From CAYPHA01 sp964410215 (GTDB lineage: Bacteria > Calditrichota > Calditrichia > Calditrichales > CAYPHA01): 38,886 bases of DNA. The notes below the pieces were generated by a model, which did not search any database, was not told the origin of the DNA, and worked only from the letters and a program-made list of their open reading frames with translations. The stretch's first letter is position 1; every line of letters starts with the position of its first letter. Position numbers and translations under genes: made by a program. Where the stretch lies: contig CAYPHA010000040.1 in NCBI GenBank assembly GCA_964410215.1, positions 1-38,886 of the forward strand. Reading direction: 5' to 3'. Below are positions 24,179 to 33,345 of this stretch, piece after piece.

Positions 24179-24545
24179 GTCCTGCCCTGCGAATTATCCG
24201 GTTAACCGTCGTAAACAGATGTTGTGTGCTTTTCCGGAACCATTTCTTTGCTTTCCGGAAAAATATAGTTCTATAAATAATCGTAATCGTACATACGTTC
24301 TTGAGAGCGGTTGATGCCATTTCTCCCCGAATCATTCATAGGCAATTCCCTTAAAGATAGACACACTAGCCAGCCGGATTCATAAAAAGAAGCTTTCGCC
24401 TTCCGGCAGGAAACGCCTTTCGCATTATAAGGTGAATAAGGTATGCATATCACGGGTTTTTTTTACATCCCGGTTTTGAATACGTATATTGTTGAATAAA
24501 GCTGCAACTTTTCTAAAACTTTTTTCCTACCTCAAAGGAGGTATC
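24179..24545. other. Divergent intergenic region with a possible structured element
   Basis: This separates the MCP-like gene (-) from the acetyltransferase gene (+). It holds GCCGGA (24373-24378) paired with TCCGGC (24402-24407), a nested TTCC-GGCA-GGAA hairpin (24401-24412), and CTTTCGC twice (24393-24399, 24417-24423). It does not match a riboswitch class I know. Near 24450-24476 CGGG, a long T-run and CCCG form only a weak stem. Short frames here have no family match. AAAGGAGG at 24534-24541 is the ribosome site of the + gene. Confidence 0.35.
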
Positions 24546-25196
24546 ATGCAACCGTCAGATTTCTCAACCATCCTTGTCGTCGGAAGCTGGGGTAAGGAAC
24601 AAATGACTCTCGAAAACCTGCGAACCTATGGCGACTACCGTTTGCTTGCTTACATGGATACACGAAATCCGGGAATTATACCACTTGTACAGGATCATAC
24701 CATTGGAAAGCTTACCGATGTAGAGCATATTACGAAGTATGCTAAAAGCGCACAAGCAGACATCGCCCTTCTATTGGAGAGTGATACCATCAGCAGAGCC
24801 CACCTCTTTCGTATCATGACCCGTTATAGTGGTAACAGTTGTTATGTGGCCCGGATGGGAGAAAAACTGGCCGGATGGGTCATGGGATTCAATGCAAACA
24901 GGATGCCGGACACCTATTTCCTGTGGCAGATCGGGGTAAATCCGGAGATGCAGGGAAACGGGATCGCCGGCCGCTTGCTGGAATATGTGGAAAATGATGT
25001 GAGAAGTAATAATGGAGAAAGAATCGAATTGACCATCGATCCGGAGAACCTTCCTTCGGAACGGTTATTTGCCCGCCACGGTTATCGAAATATCAGCGCA
25101 TCCTGCGGAAAAACAACGCATTTTAACAGTAATGAGGCGGTTATTAACTTTTACAGCCCGGGCCGGCATTTCATGGTCTATGAAAAAATATTGTAA
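24546..25196 (+). CDS. PurD N-domain-like / EctA-like GNAT acetyltransferase fusion
   Basis: The frame opens at a TTG at 24489, but AAAGGAGG lies four bases before the ATG at 24546 (216 residues). Residues about 7-80 resemble the N-terminal Rossmann-like domain of glycinamide ribonucleotide synthetase: ILVVGSWGKEQ for VLVIGxGGREH, NPGI at 41-44, IGKLTDVEHITKYAKSAQAD and a following E. Residues about 95-216 are a GNAT of the diaminobutyrate acetyltransferase (EctA) type: FLWQIGVNPEMQGNG with the acetyl-CoA loop QGNGIAG (136-142), and LTIDPENLPSERLFARHGY. No ectB or ectC and no other pur gene is near. The domain assignments come from pattern memory; the biological substrate is unknown. The gene is a single unit with its own leader and may be co-directional with the DUF5916 gene 108 bp downstream. 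Confidence 0.7.
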   Translation: MQPSDFSTILVVGSWGKEQMTLENLRTYGDYRLLAYMDTRNPGIIPLVQDHTIGKLTDVEHITKYAKSAQADIALLLESDTISRAHLFRIMTRYSGNSCYVARMGEKLAGWVMGFNANRMPDTYFLWQIGVNPEMQGNGIAGRLLEYVENDVRSNNGERIELTIDPENLPSERLFARHGYRNISASCGKTTHFNSNEAVINFYSPGRHFMVYEKIL

Positions 25197-25211
25197 TACA
25201 CATCATTGTTT

Positions 25212-25241
25212 TTGATAACGCCTATAAAATTGAGGTATTTT
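25212..25241 (+). promoter_or_regulatory. Possible sigma-70-type promoter for the DUF5916 gene
   Basis: TTGATA at 25212-25217 and TATTTT at 25236-25241 are separated by 18 bases, 64 bp before the ATG. The match is modest and the region is AT-rich, so this is only a candidate. Confidence 0.3.
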
Positions 25242-25304
25242 GAAACAAATTCACATTTCTTTCGAATAGCTATACATCCACAGACCTTATCTATCGGATA
25301 GAAT

Positions 25305-27455
25305 ATGAAGCTTTATGCGGTTATCGTCCTTACCTGTCTTACCTCATTTCTTTACGCTTCACATTCTGAGCAGATTCTTTTATTAAAAAAAACAGACAAA
25401 GAACCCAAATTGGACGGGATCGCCGAACCCCTGTGGAGCCAAGCCGATTCGGTATTACTCACGTTTCAGGCCCGGCCGTATTACGGAAAGGAAGCGTCGG
25501 AAAAAACGGTTGCCAAATTGCTGACAACGAATGATGCACTTTACTGCCTCATGGTCTGTTATGATGAATATGAAAACATACAGCAGTCAAAAGGCAGTCT
25601 GGATGATATGACCGGTGATATCGTCTCCCTTATGCTTGACACTTATGATGATAACCGCAGTGCTTATAAGTTCGGGGTCTCCGCTTCGGGAGTGCGCTCC
25701 GACAGCCGGATGCTGGATGATGCCCGCAACAGGGATTACAGCTGGGATGGTATCTGGTTTGCCGAATCAAAAATATACCGATGGGGCTATATTATCGAAA
25801 TGAAAATACCTTACAAATCGATTCAATATGACGAGACCCTGACGGCCTGGGGGCTTGATTTCGACCGTTGGATTTCCGGAAAAACCGAGGATATCTACTG
25901 GTGCCCCTTTGAAGAAAACGAAGGACAGCGTATCTCAAGATTCGGGGCACTTCAGTTTCATGATTTTCGGCCTGCTGTTCAGGGATTAAACCTGGAGCTC
26001 TATCCCGTCGCCCTGACCAGAGCAACCTATCAGCAGGATGGCGATTACGAATTGGATCCCAATGCCGGTTTTGATGTCTTTTATAATCCCTCTCCCAAAC
26101 TAACCTTTTCACTGACGGCCAATCCCGATTTTGCACAAATTGAAGCCGATCCCTATGATTTCAACATCTCCCGCTACGAATCCTATTTCAGCGAACGGCG
26201 TCCTTTTTTTACGGAAGGAAAGGAAGTCTTCATGCCTTCCGGGAAACTGCGTTCCAGCGGCTTTTTCAGTCCGCTGGAAATGTTTTATTCACGACGAATC
26301 GGTAAAAAACTTCCGGATGGCCGTGAAGTACCGTTAGTTCTGGGATCCCGCGCTTTTGGACGGCTCGATGACTGGGAATATGGCGGATTCGTAGCCAGAA
26401 CCGCTGAAACGGATTATATGGAGGATGATGAAGAGAAAACGGAACCGGAAGCCCTTTTCACATCAGGCAGGATCAAAAAACAAATTCTGGGCAATTCGTC
26501 AGTCGGCCTTTTATATGTGGGAAAACATACAGCGGATAATACATACGGTGTGGTTGATATCGACGGCGCTTTCCGTACCTCCGGCTGGCAACTCGCCTAT
26601 CAGCTGGCCGGGTCCTTCGAGAAATCGAAATCGGGTTTCGCCGGCTCGGCCGGATTCAGCATGATCCGGTCGCGCTGGCTGACCTATCTGCGTTCCAACT
26701 GGATCGACAGCCAATTCGATAACAACCAGGTCGGTTTTGTCCCATGGATCGGGACGAAAGAACTGGTGGGTCTCAGCGGCCCGCGCTGGTATTTTGATAA
26801 CGGCACAGTTCGTGAAATCCTGATCTACACGGGCCCGATTGTTTACTATGAGCATGCCGACCACTTCACGGACCGGGGCTGGCTGGCCGGATACAATATG
26901 CAGTTCCGGAACAACTGGGGATTCGAAATCAATATCGACGGCAGCCGGTCAAAGGATGAGGGAATTGAATATACGAATTATAATATCAGCTTTTCTTCCT
27001 GGTTTCATACATCACCCCTTTGGAATGCCGGTTTCGGCAGTCGCTTCAGCCATACCTACAACTTTTCCCGCGCATATCTGGCCGGTTTTTCCTCAACATG
27101 GGGTGAAATCGAATGGCAGGTGTTGGATGAACTTGAAATCGGCGCGCAGGCGAATGTTTATGTAGAGGGAGATCCGGATAATAATATCGAGGATATGACC
27201 CTTAACACCCGACCTTACTTTTCTTATACACCTGTCAATGACCTGAAGGTCAGGCTGTATGTTGATAACGTGTTCAAACGCTCGACCGACCAACTGGAAC
27301 AGTGTGTCGTCGGTTTTCTGGTCGCCTATAATTTTTCACCGAAAAGCTGGTGTTACCTTGCTTTCAATGATATACAGAACCGTGATGATCAGCGGCGCTT
27401 TCGCGTAACGGACCGGGCAGGTGTAGCAAAAGTTAAATACCTGTATTACTTCTAA
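25305..27455 (+). CDS. DUF5916 outer-membrane protein with CBM9-like N-terminal domain
   Basis: The protein has 716 residues with a signal peptide (MKLYAVIVLTCLTSFLYAS). Residues about 25-215 form a CBM9-like beta-sandwich (PKLDGIAEPLWSQAD, a usual start, then WGYIIEMKIPYKSI). The rest, about 225-716, is the DUF5916 region, rich in aromatic alternating strands that suggest an outer-membrane barrel; NPDFAQIEADPYDFNISRYE and SERRPFFTEGKEVF are hallmark motifs. The role of the family is unknown. Members are common in FCB bacteria and often lie near peptidases or transporters. The spacing before the ATG carries only a weak GGATA ribosome site. The gene is convergent with the coiled-coil gene. Confidence 0.85.
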   Translation: MKLYAVIVLTCLTSFLYASHSEQILLLKKTDKEPKLDGIAEPLWSQADSVLLTFQARPYYGKEASEKTVAKLLTTNDALYCLMVCYDEYENIQQSKGSLDDMTGDIVSLMLDTYDDNRSAYKFGVSASGVRSDSRMLDDARNRDYSWDGIWFAESKIYRWGYIIEMKIPYKSIQYDETLTAWGLDFDRWISGKTEDIYWCPFEENEGQRISRFGALQFHDFRPAVQGLNLELYPVALTRATYQQDGDYELDPNAGFDVFYNPSPKLTFSLTANPDFAQIEADPYDFNISRYESYFSERRPFFTEGKEVFMPSGKLRSSGFFSPLEMFYSRRIGKKLPDGREVPLVLGSRAFGRLDDWEYGGFVARTAETDYMEDDEEKTEPEALFTSGRIKKQILGNSSVGLLYVGKHTADNTYGVVDIDGAFRTSGWQLAYQLAGSFEKSKSGFAGSAGFSMIRSRWLTYLRSNWIDSQFDNNQVGFVPWIGTKELVGLSGPRWYFDNGTVREILIYTGPIVYYEHADHFTDRGWLAGYNMQFRNNWGFEINIDGSRSKDEGIEYTNYNISFSSWFHTSPLWNAGFGSRFSHTYNFSRAYLAGFSSTWGEIEWQVLDELEIGAQANVYVEGDPDNNIEDMTLNTRPYFSYTPVNDLKVRLYVDNVFKRSTDQLEQCVVGFLVAYNFSPKSWCYLAFNDIQNRDDQRRFRVTDRAGVAKVKYLYYF

Positions 27456-27475
27456 ATAAAATTGTCTAATCAGAG

Positions 27476-27502
27476 AAGTACATATTCCGTATGTTACTTT
27501 TT
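27476..27502 (+). terminator. Weak intrinsic terminator after the DUF5916 gene
   Basis: AAGTA-CATA (27476-27484) pairs with TATG-TTACTT (27490-27499) with one bulged base and a five-base loop, followed by T's to 27502. It is AT-rich and therefore weak. Confidence 0.35.
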
Positions 27503-27544
27503 CCACATTAATACCATTGCCGTGATATTCAGTTTCTCGTCTTT

Positions 27545-28621
27545 TTACGATTCCTTCATTGGGGTTCGCGAACTTTCTTTGATTAATTTTTCAAGCTGAT
27601 GGATTACTTTATTATCTTTCGTGCCCTCTATAGCTTTAACCGCGATGTCCTGAACCTTTATATACGAATCGTCGAGTTGTTTTGTGAGTTTCTCAATACG
27701 GGATCTCTGGTCAGAAATGGTTTTTTCCAACGATTCAATTCTGCTTTCCAGAACGTTTTTCTCCCCCTCCGATTCCTTTTTAATCAGGGTGATCTGCGCG
27801 GTAAAATCTGTCGTTAATTTATCGGTTGTTTCCTTTACCGCTTTCTGCACCGCTTTGTCCATTTCATCAGGGAAGGTATCAATTTTCAGTTGCAACTGAT
27901 TCATGATCTTTTCCCGATCACTTACCTGCGTTTCCCTGTTTTGAAGATCCTCTCTTTTCAACATCAACTCTTTTTCAACCTCTTCACGCATGGCTGCCAG
28001 CTCTTTTTCCAGTTGGTTCATCCTGTCCTTAGAAGCATCAGTATCGAGTTTTTTCTTACGCTCTATTTCATAGGTATATTCTTCCGCTTCCCGCTCCCTC
28101 GTTTTTTTCTCGGTTTCCTCTTGTTCTTTTCTGGCATCCATATATTGTTTTTTTTCCGATTCCCATTGCCTGCGAACCTGTTCTATTTCCTCTTTAAGTC
28201 GCTGTTTATCTTCTTCCATTTCCTTCTGAAACGAAACTCTCCGCTGATTCTGCGCTTCGATCAATGCTGCCAGGGAGTGGGCTTCTTTTTCGATTTCATA
28301 AACGTCCTTTAGATCGGCCTTTTTCACGTCAATAGCTGTTTTTATTTTTTCATACTGGCCCGTTGAATCTTCCAGTTTTTCAGAAAGCTGCGTTAAAATT
28401 TTATTGACTTCCAGCTTCAGGTTATTGATTTCTTTCATAGCACCTTCGGCTGATAACGCATCGGCAACGTTTACTACTTCGGTTTCTTTTTTCTCCTTAA
28501 GCTGTTTCTGGGGATTCAATTCCGAAGCTTCCTTTTCTTTCAATTGGAGTTGAATTTGTTTATAGGCATCCAGAATTTCTTTTTTCGTATTACTCATTGA
28601 TGGTTCATTGCTTTGTGCCAT
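27545..28621 (-). CDS. Conserved coiled-coil protein of unknown function
   Basis: The protein has 358 residues. AGGAGG lies eight bases before the ATG. No signal peptide or membrane segment is visible. The N-terminus (SNTKKEILDAYKQIQLQLKE, then ELNPQKQLKEKKE) and the following VADALSAEGAMKEINNLKLE resemble a recurrent family of cytosolic coiled-coil proteins in FCB and deltaproteobacterial genomes, known to me only as hypothetical proteins. About residues 110-330 are nearly continuous Glu/Lys/Arg/Gln-rich heptads, as in myosin-like rods. A role as scaffold or filament is a guess. It stands as a single gene between the convergent DUF5916 gene and the DUF3160 gene upstream. Confidence 0.6.
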   Translation of the reverse strand: MAQSNEPSMSNTKKEILDAYKQIQLQLKEKEASELNPQKQLKEKKETEVVNVADALSAEGAMKEINNLKLEVNKILTQLSEKLEDSTGQYEKIKTAIDVKKADLKDVYEIEKEAHSLAALIEAQNQRRVSFQKEMEEDKQRLKEEIEQVRRQWESEKKQYMDARKEQEETEKKTREREAEEYTYEIERKKKLDTDASKDRMNQLEKELAAMREEVEKELMLKREDLQNRETQVSDREKIMNQLQLKIDTFPDEMDKAVQKAVKETTDKLTTDFTAQITLIKKESEGEKNVLESRIESLEKTISDQRSRIEKLTKQLDDSYIKVQDIAVKAIEGTKDNKVIHQLEKLIKESSRTPMKES

Positions 28622-28773
28622 ACCTATGCCTCCTGACAGGATTCATGAATCATTTTGAGATATTTTTTTTGAATAATTTAAGGATTTAAATGGTAGTATG
28701 CAGTTTTTTCTTTACTGAAACAGAGTGCAGCCTGTGGGTATTTTATACTTCTATTAATAATTACCCGATCGTG

Positions 28774-31323
28774 TTACTCTACAACCATCAGCTTAATTGT
28801 ATTATGGTAGGATCCCGCCTGTACGCGGCCGAAATAGACACCACTGGGAAGTCCGTCGGCATTAAAACGGACAGAATGTGTACCTGTTGGCTGCCGCTCA
28901 TTGACCAGCGTGCGGATTTTCTCACCGAGTACGTTATATATATCCAGTACAACATGTTCCGGTGACGCAACTGTGTATTTTATGGTCGTTTCCGGATTGA
29001 ACGGGTTGGGATAATTCTGGAACAGCCGGAATGACTGAAGTACCGGTTCCACGTTATCCCTTTGCCCTGTATAAACGGTCGAAGGCAATTCCCTGCCCGC
29101 GGGATATTTCATTCCTTCCCGGTCTGCCAGATAAATATGAACCCAGTCCGGACGATCAGGAACATCGCCGTTTTCAACCGTTTCCGTCCAGACCTCGTCC
29201 GTCAGGCGCTTGAAATCGCGGGTGACCTGTTCATAGTAGGACATAACCGGACCGACATAGGCAATGGGTTTTCCAGCCGATGATGATTTTTCGGTAAGAA
29301 AAATACCCAGATGGATTTCAGCGGTGGCAACATGGAGGACCTTCCCTACCACCGTACCATCCAATTCCGTCGGTTGGGTATGCACATCGGCAATGATGTA
29401 ATTACTGAAGGCGGCATCTTCCGGATGGTAATACAAATGAGAATACCAGCCCGTAAAAGGGGGCTCACCACTGGCACCACCCAGAAACAGCATTTCCTTA
29501 AGCCAGGCCTGTTCATCTTCACTGAATTCCTGCCCTTCCAACTCCTTCCGGGCCAGCGACTCCAGGCGATTCATCGTATTTTTCAACCTCGGGAAATAAT
29601 CTTTTATCATATCCATCTCATACATAGCGATACTGAACTGCGAAAAGTAATGATCCGCCTCCTCCGCAAAGGCAGCGATCCGGGCATACAGTTCCGGCAC
29701 CGGCTCGATGTATGAGTGCGGATACAGGCATCCGGTTGCCCCGGTATACGACTGTTTGGCATAGAGCAGGTTATCATGACGCAATTGCGACCAGGAGGCC
29801 AGCTGGGTATTGATCGTTTGCTGATGCCAGGCCGCCGTTTGCATAAACAGTGGCATTTGGTCCGGATTATCCGGCGGATTGAGTGTCCGGATGGCATCCA
29901 GCCAGACATTGTACAATGAGGACTGCCAGAACCCGGGATCATAGGCGTCCACCAGATAACGTAAAGAAGCCAGTTGCGACGCATAATGATACGCTTCAAG
30001 CTCTTCCTTCAGCAGCGGTAAGGCATCGTCGTTGCCCAGGACGAACAGGGCATCCAGAGGATCGGGCATGGGACGCCAGATTTTCTGTCCCTGGTAAACA
30101 ATGCGGTCAAACACCACATTGAAAAAGATATACGAATCGAGGATAAAGCGCTGGCCCATAAGCCGGAATGAAACAGGCAGTTCGCCGGGTTCTTCGGCAA
30201 AGGGATCCATCATCATGAACTGTGAAAGGATCTTCTGTTCCGCGCCGTTCGATGCTTTCAGGGCTTCCAGATAGGCATCATAAGTGGGATCATCCAACAG
30301 CTCGTACGCCCGGGTCAGATTCTGTTCTTCAATAACGGCAGCCAGTTCACTAGGTGTGATATTATCACTTTCCCCCACCATGAAGGTGATGATGTGATCA
30401 TTCTGCCCGATGATATCCTGCGTTTGCGTCAGCACCGTCAGTTCATTCAGCAGAAAGGCTCCCAGGTTCATGCGTCGTATTTCTTCCCGGGTCCAGGGCG
30501 TTTCCCACGGATTCTCCGGAGGCGGCGTCAGTAGAAAATCCATCCGCCCCAGCCACATCATTGCCCTGAAATAATCTTTTAGCTGTTCGTTATTGTAGTG
30601 CCCCCTCACCGTAAACTGGCTGAAATCGAGCTTTCTCGGGCGTTCGGAAAAAAGCGGCAGGCTCACCAGTTGTTCGCTTTGAATGGCATTCCACATCTGT
30701 TCAACCTGCTCACTGGTGGTATACTGCGGTTCCAGAAGCCGGTCTCGGATCAATGACCCGGCGATCGTTATATACAGGTCGAGATCTTCAAGGGCTTTCC
30801 GCAAGGCGGGTTCATCTCCATATTTATCAACCATCACCGGAAAGGTTACATAAAGGCTGTCCAGGAAGGTGATCAGGTTCGGTTTGAGAATAGCATTTTC
30901 CAGATCGATCAGAATCTGGTCATAGGAGGCATGCAACGCGTGCAGTACGGCATCCGACGATACAAAAACCGGCAGGTCTTTCACATAAATATCATGAAAC
31001 GCATTTCCGAAGCAATCATAATTCAACCGTTCCGTTATCATGAATCGATTGCGCTTAAGCAACGCCATTTCCGCGTCGGTCACCTGATACGCTGCATTTA
31101 TTTTCTCAAAATAGTCATAAGCGGAGGGTACCACCTCCTGATCGAATCCTTTATAGTATTCATTTTCCAGGGGAAATCCGGTTTGCAGATCCTGGAAGGA
31201 AAGATCCTTGTTCTGCTGCAGGTAGACGGCATAATCATCGGCGGAAAACGTGCTCTGGCTGTGAAGCGGAAAAAGAAGGATACAGCATAAAAACAAAGAA
31301 ACGATTAACGATGCTGCTTTCAT
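28774..31323 (-). CDS. Secreted DUF3160 protein with type IX-like C-terminal sorting domain
   Basis: The frame continues 29 codons upstream, but the ATG at 31323 is preceded by AAGAGGT and begins a signal peptide (MKAASLIVSLFLCCILLF ... SQS), giving 849 residues. Most of the protein is DUF3160 (about 25-740), a large helical family of unknown function: FVSSDAVLHALHASYDQIL near the start; MTERL-like, LGRMDFLLTPPP and SWSQLRHDNLLYAKQSYTG are typical. The last 85 residues are a sorting domain (FRLFQNYPNPFNPETTIKYT, then LDIYNVLGEKIRTLV and LPSGVYF), which marks it for type IX-type secretion and surface attachment. No catalytic motif is recognised. It is monocistronic as far as can be seen. Confidence 0.88.
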   Translation of the reverse strand: MKAASLIVSLFLCCILLFPLHSQSTFSADDYAVYLQQNKDLSFQDLQTGFPLENEYYKGFDQEVVPSAYDYFEKINAAYQVTDAEMALLKRNRFMITERLNYDCFGNAFHDIYVKDLPVFVSSDAVLHALHASYDQILIDLENAILKPNLITFLDSLYVTFPVMVDKYGDEPALRKALEDLDLYITIAGSLIRDRLLEPQYTTSEQVEQMWNAIQSEQLVSLPLFSERPRKLDFSQFTVRGHYNNEQLKDYFRAMMWLGRMDFLLTPPPENPWETPWTREEIRRMNLGAFLLNELTVLTQTQDIIGQNDHIITFMVGESDNITPSELAAVIEEQNLTRAYELLDDPTYDAYLEALKASNGAEQKILSQFMMMDPFAEEPGELPVSFRLMGQRFILDSYIFFNVVFDRIVYQGQKIWRPMPDPLDALFVLGNDDALPLLKEELEAYHYASQLASLRYLVDAYDPGFWQSSLYNVWLDAIRTLNPPDNPDQMPLFMQTAAWHQQTINTQLASWSQLRHDNLLYAKQSYTGATGCLYPHSYIEPVPELYARIAAFAEEADHYFSQFSIAMYEMDMIKDYFPRLKNTMNRLESLARKELEGQEFSEDEQAWLKEMLFLGGASGEPPFTGWYSHLYYHPEDAAFSNYIIADVHTQPTELDGTVVGKVLHVATAEIHLGIFLTEKSSSAGKPIAYVGPVMSYYEQVTRDFKRLTDEVWTETVENGDVPDRPDWVHIYLADREGMKYPAGRELPSTVYTGQRDNVEPVLQSFRLFQNYPNPFNPETTIKYTVASPEHVVLDIYNVLGEKIRTLVNERQPTGTHSVRFNADGLPSGVYFGRVQAGSYHNTIKLMVVE

Positions 31324-31550
31324 AACAGACCTCTTTTCAAATATATCCAATTCATCACAAAATGCAATCACTTTCGGGCCATACCATATTAAAATTAGGG
31401 TCATACCCATAATGACAAATGCAATTGGAATGCCAGTTTGACTTTAGTGTTATTATGTGTACGTTTAACCGTATATCGTTCTAGAAAATCACGAAAATAA
31501 TTCGTACCTGCTGAAAATAATGCGCGGTACCTAACCGTGGTTTTCATGCA
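31324..31550. other. Intergenic region upstream of the DUF3160 gene
   Basis: About 230 bp of AT-rich DNA that should hold the promoter of the DUF3160 gene. I see an inverted GGGTCATACCC-type repeat at about 31402-31412, but no confident promoter boxes and no coding signal. Confidence 0.4.
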
Positions 31551-31584
31551 AAAAAAAAGCCGGATGGGTTTCCATCCGGCTTTT
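31551..31584 (-). terminator. Strong intrinsic terminator of the DUF4397 gene
   Basis: GCCGGATGG and CCATCCGGC form a nine-base-pair stem with a four-base loop. On the minus strand it is followed by a run of eight or more T (A-run at 31551-31558). It starts 19 bp after the stop codon of the DUF4397 gene. Confidence 0.88.
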
Positions 31585-31602
31585 GTCGCAGTGGCCTATG
31601 AC

Positions 31603-33155
31603 TTATTTGATGAGTGTCATTCTGCGGACATCGGTAAAGGAACCGGACTGAATCTTGTAAAAATAAATGCCGGATCCCAGATTGCGCGCGTCAAATGTAT
31701 ATTCATAAACCCCTGCCGTTAATTCCCGGTTGACCAGGGTGGCTACTTCTTCACCCAGCACATTGTAGACCGACAGTTTTACCAGACCGGAAGCCGGTAA
31801 GGCAAAGGAAATCTTTGTGCTCGGGTTGAAAGGATTCGGGAAATTCTGCTGCAGCTCGAACTTCGTGGGAATGTCAAAAGCAGCAGATTCAATCGATGTT
31901 ACATTTTCAAATGCAACGACCTGTCCGTCCGCTAAAGCGGCATACAGACCGAACATGGGTCCGTTCTGATCATTGTCAGGTGTCAGAAAACCGGAGGCGA
32001 ATACAACGGCAGATCCACCACCAAGACCGGAGAGATCCGCTTCATACGAAGCCACGATCGTACTGTTATCTTCTGCCGGTGTAATGTCCAGCGTATAACT
32101 GGCTGCCCCAACAGAGAGATATTCAGTGATGTCGCCATAAGCGGCGTTATCAACCAGCGTACCGACTCCGCGGGCAATCACATCGACAGCCGGGGCATCG
32201 GTTGCACCATGAAGTACAACAAAGTCAACATTGTCACCGGTACCGGTCTCACGCATCATATCTTTGGCGAAAAGAGTAAAAGCAATGTCTTCACCATTAG
32301 GATTTTCCTCGAAACTTCCCGGATCGAGGACACCATTGGCGATAGCGACATACGTACCACCTTCGGCAAAGTTGACATCGAAGGACGTCAGGATATCACC
32401 ATAGCTTTCGCTGCCGGCCGCAGCCACACCGATATTCAATCCGAGCTGAGCCGGTACGTCTATATAGGATGTTGCGGCACGGAATGCGAAGTCTTCCAGA
32501 AGCATCTGGCCGTTCAGGTAGATATNNNNNNNNNNNNNNNNNNNNNNNNNNNNNNNNNNNNNNNNNNNNNNNNNNNNNNNNNNNNNNNNNNNNNNNNNNN
32601 NNNNNNNNNNNNNNNNNNNNNNNNNTAATCGGTGATGGCACCATAGGGTGCGTTATCCACAAGATTACCCACACCGCGGGCAATCACATCGACTGCCGGC
32701 GCATCGGTGGCACCATGTACGACGACGAAGTCAACGCCACCCTCGGCAGCCGCTTCGCGCATGCCCGATTTGGCAAACAGGGTAAAACCGATTTCGATTT
32801 CATCCGGATTGGCTGCAAAATTATTGGGATCAAGCACGCCATTAGCGATGGCAACATACGTTTCCTGATCCTCAAGGGTGAGGGTGAAACTGGTAATGGT
32901 ATCGTTTACCGACATACTTGTCGAAGGAGCAATACCGATTGTTATTGGAGAACCTGCGGGAGCATCAATATAGTTCGTTGCTGTACGAAATTCAAAATCG
33001 TTCAGCAAGAGTGTTTCTCCCAGATAAACGTCGACCATTTTGGCGGCCGGATCAGCTGCATTGTGAATAACCTGCAACCTTGCGTCAGCTTTAGCCTGGC
33101 CTGCTAAAAACAAGCCTGACATAAGCATCATGAATAGAAACTTAAAACGTCCCAT
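31603..33155 (-). CDS. Secreted tandem-DUF4397 protein with type IX-like C-terminal domain (interrupted by assembly gap)
   Basis: AGGAGG lies six bases before the ATG at 33155, and a signal peptide follows (MGRFKFLFMMLMSGLFLAGQ). The first DUF4397 unit (from RLQVIHNAADPAAKMVDVYL) runs into the 100-N gap. After the gap a second unit begins in its middle (IYLNGQMLLEDFAFRAATSY) and goes on through YLSVGAASYTLDITP and VAFENV. The gene ends with the sorting domain FELQQNFPNPFNPSTKISFA, KLSVYNVLGEEVATLVN, LGSGIYFYKIQSG. The two sides are not in the same frame as drawn, which is expected when 100 N is a placeholder; from the repeat length about 280-300 bp, not 100, is likely missing. DUF4397 domains are extracellular, with no known activity. 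A divergent ECF sigma gene lies 190 bp upstream. Confidence 0.85.
32113..33050 (-). repeat. Tandem DUF4397-encoding DNA repeats flanking the gap
   Basis: The blocks 32113-32525 and 32629-33050 encode parallel stretches (YVAIANGVLDP, FTLFAK, VDFVV-HGATDAPAVDVIARGVG) with high DNA identity, for example a shared CCGCGGGCAATCACATCGAC. The true period cannot be measured because of the gap. Confidence 0.8.
32526..32625. other. Assembly gap of 100 N
   Basis: A run of exactly 100 N, the conventional placeholder for a scaffold join of unknown size. It falls between two near-identical repeat units of one gene, which explains the break. Confidence 0.99.
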
Positions 33156-33284
33156 AAAAAACCTCCTAATTAATGAATAAATGATTAAAAATTTAATATC
33201 GCTCAAATCGCTTTATCTGTAATAACGGACCAGCTCAAAAATACCCTACTCTCTTTTTTATTTTTTTGCGGAATTTTAGTAGTA

Positions 33285-33308
33285 TTGAATCGACTTTCAC
33301 TATATAAT
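33285..33308 (+). promoter_or_regulatory. Possible promoter of the ECF sigma operon
   Basis: TATAAT occurs at 33303-33308, 37 bp before the ATG of the sigma factor. TTGAAT at 33285-33290 is only 12 bases away, too close for a standard -35 box; TAGTAT 17 bases upstream is a poor match. An ECF-type self-promoter may be present instead but I cannot define it. Confidence 0.3.
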
Positions 33309-33345
33309 TGTTATTCATTTGATTTCATGGCAGAATAAAAAAAGC

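Noticed and set aside
24355..24435. Possible cyclic di-GMP (GEMM-I) riboswitch in the leader of the MCP-like or acetyltransferase gene
   Set aside because: GCGAAAGGC-like pieces looked suggestive on the minus strand, but the conserved GGGACGCAAAGC core is missing.
24271..24453. A 60-codon minus-strand frame upstream of the MCP-like gene
   Set aside because: No ribosome site, no family pattern, and it covers the structured repeat segment; judged to be non-coding.
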